In this document: positions 34,510 to 45,285 of the stretch, one piece after another
How positions within the stretch are numbered: the stretch's first letter is position 1
Layout of the letters: each line of letters starts with the position of its first letter
Assembly: GCA_023053685.1 (NCBI GenBank)
Contig: JALIGW010000021.1
Location: 14,958,147-15,022,146 of the forward strand
Direction: 5' to 3'
Length of the DNA: 64,000 nucleotides
Source of the DNA: Diadophis punctatus similis
Lineage: Eukaryota; Chordata; Lepidosauria; Squamata; Dipsadidae
The notes under the pieces: model-generated
The model's database searches: none
Seen by the model: the letters and a program-made list of their open reading frames with translations, nothing else
What the model was told of the DNA's origin: nothing
Position numbers and translations under genes: made by a program

Positions 34510-34700
34510 GGCACTATGGCTGAGTCTGTGCATGGGTTGTGAGAGTAGGGAGTTTTGAGCGCATCATCCAATTGCTGGGGCCGTAGGTTTCCATGGGGGC
34601 ATTCTGCTAGTCTTCTGCCTGTCTGTCCTACGCAGCAGATGTTGCATTGCGTGTTGTAGATGAGCCCTGTATTTTCCTCATGAGCAAGTTCTCAACACAC
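34510..34700 (-). pseudogene. PLE GIY-YIG endonuclease fragment (second family)
   Basis: On the minus strand, from 34690 downward, the translation is HEENTGLIYNTQCNICCVGQ, then TGRRLAECPHGNL. LIY, the Cys pair and VGQTGRRL are the GIY-YIG motif region typical of Penelope-like elements. They are distinct in sequence from the 27053-27260 remnant. The fragment ends at the TTTCC array, which begins where the frame would continue. Confidence 0.7.
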
Positions 34701-35639
34701 ACACAAACACTCAACTATACACAATAGATTCAGGTCTTCTGGCAGAATGTAGATCAAAGCAGAGCCACCCCCCGCAGGCTAAGAGAGTCCTCCTCTGGGT
34801 ACAGAGAGGCGTCCGTCTGCCTGGACTTACACCGGAGTTTCCCCATCTACCGTATTTTGCATCAATCTATCCTGACTTCTAACACAGAGTTGGAATTATA
34901 AGATTAGGGCAAAATACAAACTCCTCCCCCCAATTATTTATATGGAAAGAGAAATCCTATATTGGCACTTGCAATGTTTAAAATGTGAGTTTTTCATTCT
35001 GCCAAAAGGGCAGATAATTCCAGCCATGGATCTCCTGCCATTCAAGAGAGTTGATTGGATCAGCCTCAGAAAATAAAAAATAAATAAACATATCTTCCTT
35101 TGCACTTGCCTTCTATGAAGGAAAAGGTGATGGGCGCAGATGTTTAGAAGAGTTTGCAGCATTAAAAGGAAGACGATTCAGCTCTGTTTAATTTGGACAT
35201 TTCCCCCCCCCCCTTTTGTCTCAGCTGCAAAAACAGGGAAAAGAGAAAAGAAATGATGTTCTTTGTGCAATTTCCCTAGTAAGTTCCTCACACCTAAGTT
35301 TCTAAGTGCCAAGAATAAAAAGAAGGCAGGTTAAAAGCACGCTGGATCAAACGTGAAATTAAATCCCGCTTCTTGGCTCTTATTAACTGATACTTTAATA
35401 AGATAAAGGCACAGTGATAATACTTAATTGAACTAACATGACTTTTTTTTTAAATAGCAACGTGGGCAACCTTGTATCTCAGAATGGCAATTATATCTAA
35501 TCATTGAATTCCTTGGAGCAATAAAAATCAGTGAAAGATCTGATGTAATTAAGTAAGCTTGCAAAAGATGGATTTCAGCAACAGCTGGTTTGAAATAAGC
35601 TGTTTTCAGAAGATGCAACGAAGGGCAATCCCTCCCTCC
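34701..35639. other. unassigned sequence
   Basis: No recognised element. Short CA-rich patch near 34695-34715. Confidence 0.4.
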
Positions 35640-35785
35640 CTCCCTTCCCCTCCCTTATCAATTTCCTTCCTTCCTTCCTTCCTTTCCTTTCCTTTCCTTT
35701 CCTTTCCTTTCCTTTCCTTTCCTTTCCTTTCCTTTCCTTTCCTTTCCTTTCCTTCCTTCCTTCCTTTCCTTTCCTTTCCTTTCTG
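35630..35785. repeat. CCCT/CCTTT minisatellite with a CCTTATCAAT spacer
   Basis: Starts CCCT units, then 'cccctcccttatcaatttc', then CCTT and CCTTT units to 35785. The spacer recurs four times at 36143-36366. Confidence 0.93.
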
Positions 35786-36120
35786 ACGGATAGGAATTTT
35801 CCTATCAAGAGGTGACATAGGATCTTGCTTCCCTGAAGTCATTCTCACTTAGAAAATAAAACCGAGATTCAATTCTAATTAACAAAATATTTATTTTAGC
35901 ACAAAAGTAACAAAAGAATATGAACGTTATTAAGCTACATTTTCTCAGCTAAGAATTCACGTCTGCCTCGGGCGAGGCTCCGAAGGAAAAAAAAGGTAGG
36001 AGGAGACAAACTCCTGGAATGCACGCATGCGTAGTAAAACATATCACATGTCTGCTTGATTAGGAAATACAATAAACCTAGAAATAGTAGAGATGCACAA
36101 CTGGCAATCTTCACATCGTG
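35786..36120. other. unassigned sequence between two pyrimidine arrays
   Basis: Non-repetitive, no exon recognised. Confidence 0.4.
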
Positions 36121-36426
36121 ACACTTTCCTTCCTTCCTTCCTTCCCCTCCCTTATCAATGTCCTTCCTTCCTTCCTTCCTTCCTTCCTTTCCTTTCCTTT
36201 CCTTTCCTTCCTTCCTTCCTTCCCCTCCCTTATCAATGTCCTTCCTTCCTTCCTTTCCTTTCCTTCCTTTCCTTCCTTTCCTTCCTTCCTCTCCCTTATC
36301 AATGTCCTTCCTTCCTTTCCTTCCTTCCTTCCTTTCCTTCCTTCCTTCCCCTCCCTTATCAGTATCTGTTCTTCCTTCCTTCCTTCCTTCCTTCCTTCCT
36401 TCCTTCCTTCCTTCCTTCCTTTCCCT
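36121..36426. repeat. CCTT minisatellite with recurring spacer
   Basis: CCTT/CCTTT runs separated by four copies of a 'cctcccttatcaatgtcc' spacer at about 36145, 36223, 36291 and 36352 (the last reads 'cttatcagtatc'), with a spacing of about 60-80 bases. The array ends in a pure CCTT run. Confidence 0.94.
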
Positions 36427-36548
36427 CTTTCATTGTCCCCATTTTTCAGATATCAAGCTGAGGGTGCTGAAACCGAGTCCACAGGTACAGTGAAATGATA
36501 TTTCATCCAGGTGTTTCCCATTTCGTGCACTGTGTTTATATTTTAAAG

Positions 36549-36690
36549 TAGCATTTCCGAACCTCAACAACTGCAAAATGCATGGATGTCAACTCTCAGA
36601 ATACCCCCAAATCAAGCATGCTGGCTGGAGAGGGGAATTCTGGGAGTTGACGTCCACGCATCTTAGCGATGCTGAGGTTAAGAAATGCTA
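36549..36690. mobile_element. palindromic hAT-like MITE, decayed
   Basis: Left arm 'tagcatttccgaacctca' and right arm 'tgaggttaagaaatgcta' are inverse, and the interior has 'gggaattctgggagttgac'. It belongs with 51218-51336 and 58328-58443. No target duplication is left. Confidence 0.65.
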
Positions 36691-37574
36691 CTCCGAAGGA
36701 TGCATTACCTGAGACATCTCCTATGTCAGGGTCTGCTTTTTCCAGCACCAAGTGGGGGAGGGGGGTTGGAGGCCCTCAAAACTCAGCTGCAAATAAAAGT
36801 GGGCTGAATTTCAGCAAAAAATAAAATAAAGTAACACCCACAATTGCTGTTGTGCCTCCAACCAGGTTTAAAACATGGCTTAACTTTTTAATAAATGTTT
36901 GGAAGCGTTAGAGGTAAAAGGAAACCAGGCCTTCAAAGAAGACTGTGGCTGGACACTGTTGTAAGGAATATCCTTCTGGGTTCAGTTCCAAGTGGGGAAA
37001 AAGACACTGGATTCATGAAAGTTGCTTGGAAATGGTGGACAGCAGCACATGGCATGAGCTCCTGAACAGAAAAGGTAGATTACATGCTTCCAGATGTGGG
37101 TGAAGAGAAAAAAAGGAAAAAAGGGATGCTGAGTTCCTTGCTTTATACTCTCTCTTGGGCCCCTCCCTAACTGTTTCCTGTTCCTATATAGAAATGTATT
37201 CCATTGGCTGTCAGATTCCCAGGGGCATGCTGGGGCAACTCTCGTGGGCTGTCCCAAGTCCTAGGCTTGACTGATGTAATCTTCCCAGGTCCCATGTGGT
37301 GTAATGAAAAGGCTTTGGGATTCCTATTATGGTTCTTTGTTATGCAGAAGACTGTTTCAGAGTAGGTGGGAGGAATGTGGCAAGGGTGGGGGCAGGGAGC
37401 TGCAGGAAGCTGCTTTGTATTTAAAATATGTTTCTCTTTTCCTCATTCAGGGAAACATATTTCCTTTTTCAATATTTCCTAGGATATTTCATTTTTCTAG
37501 GAGGGGGTGGGTGCTAACTTCCTACAACACCATCAAGGCTGACCCCAGGCAGAGCAGAGAACAACTCAAAGAAG
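36691..37574. other. unassigned, possible old dispersed repeat
   Basis: 36940-37500 has a promoter-like 'cctatatagaaatg' and a texture that could be an LTR or other interspersed repeat, but I cannot place it in a family and see no paired copy in the window. Confidence 0.3.
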
Positions 37575-37665
37575 TGGAAGGAAGACCTGGAGAGACCCAG
37601 CCCATAGGATCACCAAGAATCAGACACAACTGAATGCATAACATCATCGTCAACAACAACAATTT
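37575..37665 (+). mobile_element. BovB LINE or Sauria SINE 3' end
   Basis: 'cccataggatcaccaagaat' then 'cagacacaactgaatgcataac', followed by CAACAACAAC, is the BovB-type terminus shared by BovB LINEs and Sauria SINEs. It is too short to decide between them. Confidence 0.72.
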
Positions 37666-38511
37666 AAAAAGAACAACCAAAGACTCAGGAAGAGAAGTGA
37701 CCCTGAAAGGGCCTGATAATGCCAACCACGCGACCTTTGGAGGCCCCAATGGTTTTGACCAAGGAGACAAGGAAATGGCGATCTGGACAGGTGTTTGAAG
37801 ATGCTTGCGGCAATCAAAGCTTGGCCCTCTGAGCGCCTTTCTTGGGGTTTTTGAAATCCTTCTCACCCCGGCCGAAGGGTTTCCCTCGCTGCCGAGTACA
37901 AGCAAGGTTATAAGCCTCATTCTTTCGGCATCCATTTCTTCCCGGCTTCCAGGGAGAGAAGGGGTTGAAAATTGAGATAAAGAAGTGTTATTAAAATTGT
38001 GACATGCGGCTCTCGGCCTATGTTGAGAGGGAGAAGGAGCAGGACATCAGGAAAGGAATAATGAAATGCAAAAATCAGCCCAACTGACAATTGGGAGCCT
38101 GTGTAGCAGCTTAGCCTGTTGGTCTGGGCAATTTGTCATAATCAGCGGCACTTTTCTCATTAGCAAAAAGCCATTACTAGTGGACTTTATCAGCAGCTGC
38201 GAGTTATCGGGGGGCACACAGCAATCCTAGCGTGTAGGCAGGAGGTTCGGCTGGGGTCCCACAGCTTTAATAAGCCACCAACTCCTTTCTGAAGTTCTCA
38301 GTCAGGTGTCACTACACTGCTCGGTGAGGCAGCCAGGAGCATCTATTAACCAGCTCCCTGCCAGCCAGAACTGGCTCTGATTCCCAAAGCAAGGAGAGGC
38401 AGGGGTCCTCCCTACCCCACAGGCCTCTCCATCCCATCTCATTGTCTCACCTGGTCCATTTTCTCCACAAATTGCTCTGGTTCTTGGGTGTGCGTTTAAT
38501 ATAGCATCATG
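37666..38511. other. single-copy sequence, candidate conserved non-coding region
   Basis: 37970-38240 is non-repetitive, with 'gggcaatttgtcataatcagc' type words and AT-rich cores. No coding frame is credible. The 137-codon minus frame at 37522-37935 overlaps the BovB end and is treated as chance. Confidence 0.3.
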
Positions 38512-38519
38512 TATTAGGG

Positions 38520-38649
38520 CAGGGGTCCTCAAACTTGGCAACTTTAAGACTTGTGGACTTCAACTCCCAGAATTTTCCAGCCAGCTGGCTGGAGAATTCT
38601 GGGAGTTGAAGTCCACAAGTCTTAAAGTTGCCAAGTTTGAAGACCTCTG
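38520..38649. mobile_element. palindromic hAT-like MITE, 130 bp, perfect TSD
   Basis: The whole element is a near-perfect palindrome: CAGGGGTCCTCAAACTTGGC at the left, its inverse ending GAAGACCTCTG at the right, and centre 'ccagctgg'. The target duplication TATTAGGG is perfect (38512-38519, 38650-38657). Related to 11351-11480 and 58328-58443. Confidence 0.88.
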
Positions 38650-38657
38650 TATTAGGG

Positions 38658-38998
38658 AATTGAGGGTGGTATGATAGCCGTCTTCCAATATTTGAGAGGC
38701 TGTCACAAAGAAGAGGGGGGCCAACCTGTTCTCCAAAGAAGCAAAGGGCAGGACAAGAAGTAGCAGATGGAAACTTATCAAGGAGGGATCCAATCTAGAA
38801 CTAAGGAGAAGTTTCCTAACAGTTAGGACAATTAATCAGTGGAATGGCTTGCTTCCACAAGTTGTGGGTGCTTCAAACATTGGAGGTTTTTAAGAAGAGA
38901 TTGGACAACCATTTGTCTGAAATGGTTCTCCTGCTTGAGCAGGGGGTTGGACTAGAAGACCTCCAAGGTCGCTTCCAACTCTGTCATTCTGCTATTCC
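38658..38998 (+). mobile_element. CR1 LINE 3' end
   Basis: CR1 body ('gatagccgtcttccaatattt', 'gggcaggacaagaagtagc') to 'ggttggactagaagacctcc', with ATTCTG units. It begins directly at the MITE duplication. Confidence 0.86.
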
Positions 38999-39507
38999 CA
39001 GGGCACAATATGTGCCTTTCCTTTTGTACCGTAATAAATGTCTGTGGGGTTTAATGCACTCTACAAAGGTTAATACCTTAATACAAGGGGTACTCAAATA
39101 TATTTAATGCCCTTTGTATTAATGAAGAACTTCAAGGAAGATTGCAATTGGAATGTCCCCCAAAAATATTGTGAATGTAAAGGAAAGAGGGATCTGATAC
39201 GGCAGTTGTTCACAAAGTTATTCCATTGACTACCCTGGATTTGCTGTTGTTTTTAAGTCTTTCCGGCTGATGGAGAAGAAGCTCACAGATCTCAAAGGTT
39301 AATTTGCCAGGTCAAAACGATGGTCTCACTTCCAATTAGGAATATAAAAAGGGACAACAAGTGACTCATTATAAATTTGCTGGTGGGATGTCATTCTTTG
39401 TTTGTTTCTGCTTTGTTTAAATTCTGAGATTTCTGGCAACCATTTCAAGATACGCAAAGAGCTAAAAGGTTCTCATCAGTAATACTGGCAATATATTTTA
39501 ATATTTT
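38999..39507. other. unassigned sequence
   Basis: No recognised element or exon. Confidence 0.4.
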
Positions 39508-39912
39508 AAGCACCTGAGGGCAGGACATGAGGCAGCAGATGGAAACTAATCAAGGAGAGAAGCAACCTAGAACTAAGGAGGAATTTCCTGACAGTGAGGA
39601 CAATTAACCAATGGAACAGAAGTTGCCTTCAGAAGTTGTGGGAGCTTCATCACTGGAAGTGTCTATGGAGATTCTCAGTCATCCAATCAGAGCTGAAGAA
39701 GCTTCTTGGATGAGAAGCGAAACATCTTCAAAAGAAAAACAAGAAAGTCCAGTTGCCTCCTGAAAAAGCACCTGCACCTTTGGGACGTCCATCACTGGAA
39801 GTTTTTAAAAAGCGACTGGACAACCATTTGTCTCAAGTGGCATAGGGTCTCCTGCTTGAGCAGAGGGGTTGGATTACAAGACCTCTAAGGTACCTTCTGA
39901 CTCTGTTATTCT
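39508..39912 (+). mobile_element. CR1 LINE 3' end split by a PLE insertion
   Basis: CR1 sequence runs to 'catcactggaagt' (39648-39660), is interrupted for 129 bases, then repeats 'catcactggaagt' (39790-39802) and continues to its terminus (ggttggattacaagacctc). Confidence 0.87.
39661..39789. mobile_element. Penelope-like repeat (family A) inserted in CR1, 13-bp TSD
   Basis: Starts 'gtctatggagattctcagtc', passes through 'ttggatgagaagcgaaaca' and ends 'cacctttgggacg'. The 13-base direct repeat on either side is the target-site duplication. This is the clearest minimal mobile unit of the family in the window. Confidence 0.85.
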
Positions 39913-39969
39913 GCTAAGTCTCCTATCACTATATAAATAATGTATATTATATATACATTATACACTGTA

Positions 39970-40008
<39 letters not shown>

Positions 40009-40480
40009 ATGAACCTAATTACTGCCATTAAAAAAACAATAGTTTGGTAGCGTTGTCCTGCTAACAGCTTCATGGTGGTGACATGTTACATGCATGTAAG
40101 AACGTTCCACTCTGCACTGCCTCAGGGCTATAAGGCCGGATTTACAGATGTGTAATAAAAGAATAAAAGAACTAGTTAAGACCTTCTACACACCAAGCTA
40201 ATTCAATTGCTGGGCTCCCTCTGCTTGGTCGGATGAACAGAGTGGCTGAATTCACAGATCAGACTAAATTGTAAACCATGGTTTACAAAGCACAGCAGCT
40301 TATACAATGCACTTAAAAATACTAGCATTATTAAAGTAGTCAGTAACCGAACATGACTGATACTCTTCTATCAGATTCCTTATTAAATAATCTGTGTAGA
40401 AAATGTAGTTTACTGCACCTCTTTGCCTCGTCTCAGAAGGCACCTTACCCATTGAGTAGGCTGTTGGCTGCACACTTTTT
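39913..40480. other. unassigned sequence with a CA microsatellite
   Basis: A (CA)n run lies at about 39976-40005. Otherwise no recognised element. Confidence 0.45.
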
Positions 40481-40925
<445 letters not shown>

Positions 40926-41907
40926 TGAAAAGAGAGCTAAAAGTTCCACTTAAAAATGATCCAAACTGCCCTTCCGTTATTACCCAACTTGCATGAGGTT
41001 TACTGCACTCTGGGCTTCCAGAAATGCCGTCTCCCCTCCATTTTCCAGTTTCTCTGCTAGGCAAAACATGTTGGATTCACTTCTCTGTGTAGGATGCATA
41101 GACAATTTTTGGATAGGTTGTCATGCGTTGCCCCCCCCCCACTCCAGTGCCAAATATATATATATGCATGACCCCCTTGGTAAAATAAGAGAGAGGGGAG
41201 GGGGGGAAGGAATGCCAGTTTATCTGCACCCAGCTTTGTTCCTCATAGAAGCAAACATGGAAAAGACGGATGGGAGCAGCAGGGTTAATAGTAAAGCCTG
41301 TCCTCCCCCCCCCTCTTCCCTCCTCCCCCCCCTGCTTTTGAAATGGCTCCATGGTTTGAGAATGACTCTTGGCTTCCCCTCCTAATCTGTATTTTACGAG
41401 TGAGAAGCTTTGCATTATGCAAATCGTTAGATAGGAACAGGTGACATTTCAGCAAAGAACAGGATCAGCAGCCGGGGCCTGGACTGGGCGGCTGATTTAT
41501 ACATTAGTATTTGTCACAACGATTGCAAGGGCTCCAGTCTATACTCTGCAATTTGATTATTCTTCTTTTTTCTTTTCTTTTTCCCCCTTCCTCCTTCGTC
41601 CTACTCCTTAAGGTGGAAACTTGGACGAAGTGTTGGAGACGGGAGCCAAGGAAAACCCAAGTCATGCATAGGTTTCATAGGCTACCTACAAATAGCTGAT
41701 GGAATAATTTTTCACACACACACACACATACACACAAACACACACAAACAGGAGTAGATAATTAGGATTAACTATTGTTTTGCATTGTTGGGTTTTTTTG
41801 TTTTTTGTTTTTTGCCAAGGGACGTTGTTATGGATCCTTGGATCTTTTCTTCTGAGGGTATCAGAAGCAAATTGGATCATTAACCCCACAAACAAATGAG
41901 GTGTTAG
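40926..41907. other. unassigned sequence with short low-complexity runs
   Basis: Contains C-rich runs, a short TA run near 41155-41165 and a CA/CACAAA run at 41714-41750. Frames of 112-130 codons on both strands (41000-41415) have no recognisable domain. Confidence 0.4.
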
Positions 41908-42705
41908 AAGTCTAGTCTAATAAAAAGAAGGTCTAGGGGTGACATGATAGCAGTGTTCCAGTATTTGGGGGGCTGCCACAAAGAAGAGGGGGTCAACCTA
42001 TTCTCCAAAGCACCTGAGGGTAGAACAAGAAGCAATGGGTGGAAACTAATCAAGGAGAGAAGCAACCTAGAACTAAGGAGGAATTTCCTGACAGTGAGAA
42101 CAATCAATTAGTGGAACAACTTGCATTCACAAGTTGTGGGTGCTCCATCAATTGGACACTTTTAAGAAGAGACTGGACAACCACTTGTCTGGAATGGTAT
42201 AGGGTCTCCTGCTTGAGCAGGGGGTTGGACTAGAACAGTGATGGCGAACCTTTTTTTCCTCGGGTGCCGAAAGTGCATGTGCGCGTGCTATTCCGCATGC
42301 GCGAGTGCCCACACCCATAATTCAATCCCTGGGGAGGGCGAAAACGGCCTCCCCTGCCCCCCGGAGGCCAGAAATGGCCCATTTCCCAACTTCTGGTGGG
42401 CCCGGTAGACCCATTTTTCATCCTCCCCAGGCTCCAGAGGCTTCCCTGGAGCCTGGGGAGGGCAAAAACGCCCTCCCCCGTCCCCCCAGAGGCCCTCCAG
42501 AAGCCAAAAACGCCCTCCCAGAGCCTCCGTGCAAGCCAAAAATCAGCTGGCCAGCTCACACATGCGTGCTGGACCTGAGCTAGGCAACAGCTCGTGTGCC
42601 GGCAGATATGGCTCCGTGTGCCACCTGTGGCACGTGTGCCATAGGTTCGCCATCACTGGACTAGAAGATCTCCAAAGTCCTTTTAACTCTATTATTCTAT
42701 GTTCT
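41908..42705 (+). mobile_element. CR1 LINE 3' end split by a hAT element
   Basis: CR1 body from 'tctagtctaataaaaagaag' to 'ggttggactagaa' (42235). It resumes as 'gactagaagatctccaaag' (42659 onward) and ends in ATTCTATGTTCTG. Confidence 0.88.
42236..42658. mobile_element. non-autonomous hAT element, 423 bp, perfect TSD
   Basis: TIRs CAGTGATGGCGAACCT and AGGTTCGCCATCACTG are a perfect 16-bp inverse pair. The target duplication GACTAGAA is perfect (42228-42235, 42659-42666) and lies in the CR1 terminal block. The GC-rich interior has repeated 'ctccccaggctccag' words and no transposase. Confidence 0.93.
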
Positions 42706-42732
42706 GTGTATATTAAGAATGTTTGCAGGAAT

Positions 42733-43058
42733 TGGATATGCTTAGTTTAATGAAGAGAAGGACTAAGGGTGACATGATAGCAGTTTTCCAATATTTGAGG
42801 GTATGCCCGAAAGAAGAGGGGGTCAAGCTATTCTCCAAAGCACCTGAAGGCAAAACAAGAAACAACGGATGGAAACTAACCAAGGAGAGTTCCAACCTAG
42901 AACTAAGGAGAAATTTCCAGTCTGTGAGAACAATCAACCAATGGAACAGAAGTTGTCTTCAGAAGTTGTGGTTGTTCCATCACTGGAGGTTTTCAAGAAG
43001 AGACTGGACAGCCATTTGACCAGGCTGGTATGGGGTCTTCTGCTTAAGCAGAGGGGTT
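42733..43058 (+). mobile_element. CR1 LINE 3' end, second of a tandem pair
   Basis: Begins 'atatgcttagtttaatgaag' about 28 bases after the previous CR1 ends. It runs to 'gcttaagcagaggggtt' and lacks the last block. The two neighbours share long identical words but differ in several indels, so they are separate insertions or a diverged duplication. Confidence 0.85.
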
Positions 43059-44392
43059 TTGCCAGTGGCTATAAAAATGATGAAACAACAGGCTTTCTGT
43101 TTGCAAAGCAAATGGTATAACCACTGTGCTATTATAGCATTTGGGGCGAAAGCAGCTCTAAAGGACATCAGAGACTGGACAAAAATAAATAAAATAATAA
43201 TTCAGAGCTCTTTATCCCACCCACAAAGGCATACATTTTCATGGTTACATTTTACACATATTCCTTAATTAAATTTAAGTTTGTGTCTGTATGAATGCAC
43301 CCAAAGAAAGAAACCTGATTGGCAATTTCTTTCTTGAAAGAGAAAAATGGTAGGACCCAACATTGTGAATTGCCGCGTTGGAGGGTGTGGATACCCTGCA
43401 GTCACAAATACCTTACAAGCTGTTTCCACAGCGTCTTACTCCAAGCAAGATTTTTTAAAAGCCAATTTAGAGTCAAGCCAGCAAGACAGGAAAGGAAAGG
43501 AAAGGAGTTCCTTTAAGCTTTGCATGTCTATTTAGAAGTAAGCTGCTTTGAATTCCAAGGGATGAAAGCCTTGATGCTGCTTGTTTGATTTCACATTAAG
43601 AGAGGGAGTGAAACATGGTCTCTTGGTTCTCCAAATGTATATTAAACAACATTCTCTGTGGCCGAGAACTAAAACATCAGATTGGATTGAAAGACACACA
43701 GTGGTATTTAGGAACTGTTCATCATCCCAGCTTTAGTGTCTAATGCAGTGCTATAATAATTACCCAACCGGTCTTTACCAAATGCAAAACGGTGACAAAT
43801 TCTCTCAAATGCAGATTGATTGCACGAGGCCTTAGTGCAAATTTGTTCTGTTATCCCTTTGGGGAAACACTCAGTTTGAGAAAAGCACTGGAATAATGAA
43901 GTTGAGGTAGCTAGAGCATAAGTCAGAACCGAGCAAACGGGATTCAGAATTCAGTGTGGCAAACTCCCAACGAAACAGAGAGCTTGGTCAAGGTGACCAT
44001 TTCTGGTGAGAGAAGGAAGTTCTCTGAGGATTGGCTCCAACACAAGTCCGAAAGCTCGGAAGACTAAATCTCTGGTCCTGGTGACCGACCCAGATTGGAT
44101 CCTGCAACGTTATCCCAGGACATGTAGATTCGCCTTCATTTGTGACCATCTTTCCTGTTGGATGAATGGATGAGAGCCAGGCTGGATATTAGTGGGAACT
44201 CTGGTTTCACACAACCGCTGGTCAGTCATTTGCTACTGAAGTCCAGTAATTGCAACCCTGTGGATAGAAAAGTAACTTCCTTATAGAGAAATATATAGAT
44301 AATATTTTACTGTATTATGTACCCATTGACGGTTTTAGCTTCCCATGCTGGAAGGAAAGAGATGTCTCCAGAATACAATGGCTGTCTGCAGA
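43059..44392. other. unique sequence, nothing recognised
   Basis: About 1.3 kb. Possible decayed SINE-like tail near 43180-43270, not supportable. No exon recognised. Confidence 0.4.
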
Positions 44393-44975
44393 TGGTCCTC
44401 AACCTATGACTGTAATGGAGCCCAGAATTTCTGTGGAAAGTCATGACGGTCGTGAAACGAGGCATTCGTGTGGCCAAGCCAATTTTAAGATTTTTCTTTG
44501 CTGCGGTTGTTCAATAAACGACATGTTTGCTAAGTGAACGCAGTGGTCGTTAAGCAAATCCTGTATTCCTGTGGGTATTTTGGAATGGAAACCACCCCCA
44601 AAGGCTGGAAAGTGGCAAAAAAACTGGCAGTAAATCACTGTCAAATGATTTCAACCATCCTGCTGCCTCCAGAAGTTGTGAATGCTCCAACACTGGAAGT
44701 TTTTAAGAAGAGGTTGGATAACCATTTGTCTGAAGTGGTGTAGGGTTTCCTGCCTAAGCAGGGGGTTGGACTAGAAGACCTCCAAGGTCCCTTCCAAGTC
44801 TGTTATTCTATCTATCAAGGTGAGCTACTTAGCAAGCACCCAAAATGCAATCATGAACACAGATATGCAGGCAACCATCACAACTCCAGAACCTGGTCAT
44901 AAGTCACTTTTGGGTTGTCTGTTGTAACTTCAAACGGTCACTAAGCCCTTTGTCATTAAGCAAGGATTATCTGCA
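44393..44975. mobile_element. hAT-like element related to 51971-52368, split by a CR1
   Basis: The left part (gatggtcctcaacctatgac, gctaagtgaacgcagtggtcg) and right part (ggtcataagtcacttttggg, cggtcactaagccc) match in order the ends of the 51971 element. A CR1 3' end occupies the middle (44655-44812). Confidence 0.6.
44655..44812 (+). mobile_element. CR1 LINE 3' terminus, nested
   Basis: 'cagaagttgtgaatgctccaa' to 'ggttggactagaagacctcc', ending TTATTCTATCT. It lies inside the older hAT-like element. Confidence 0.85.
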
Positions 44976-45157
44976 ATACGTGTACTTATTATCTGCCATC
45001 CCAGGTAATAAATGAGCCAAACCTTCAAATACACGGTATGTACTAATAACACGTTCTTTTTAATTTCATATACTGCAGAATTAAGACACATTTCATTTTC
45101 TTTTTGTGGAACCTCAATGTTTTTACTTTCATCCAATATTCTCATAATGTTTTTATA

Positions 45158-45285
45158 GACTCGTAGGGTTGGAGGGGACCTTGGAGGTCTTCTAGTCCAG
45201 CCCCCTGCCCAAGACAGGAGTCCTCCTACCATCTCAGGCAAATGGTTGTGCAAGCTTTTCTTGAAAACCTCCGGCAACCTTTGCT
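45158..45285 (-). mobile_element. CR1 LINE 3' terminus
   Basis: 'ggaccttggaggtcttctag' to 'gcttttcttgaaaacctcc', reverse complement. Confidence 0.83.

Noticed and set aside
32766..34558. Open frames of 550-585 codons on both strands
   Set aside because: They are translations of the TTTCC array (Ser-Phe-Pro-Leu or Lys-Glu-Gly-Arg only). The array is open in several frames because it contains no stop words.
35630..36426. CRISPR-like array (regular repeats with spacers)
   Set aside because: The 'repeats' are simple CCTT runs and the 'spacer' is the constant part, the reverse of a CRISPR. The context is vertebrate.
36940..37500. Possible LTR with a TATA-like word
   Set aside because: No second LTR, no primer-binding site, no target duplication and no paired copy in the window. 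Left as unassigned.
37522..37935. 137-codon open frame on the minus strand
   Set aside because: It runs through a BovB-type 3' end and ordinary non-coding sequence, with no recognisable domain.
41077..41415. Overlapping 112- and 130-codon frames on opposite strands
   Set aside because: No domain or composition bias. They span C-rich and TA-rich low-complexity runs.
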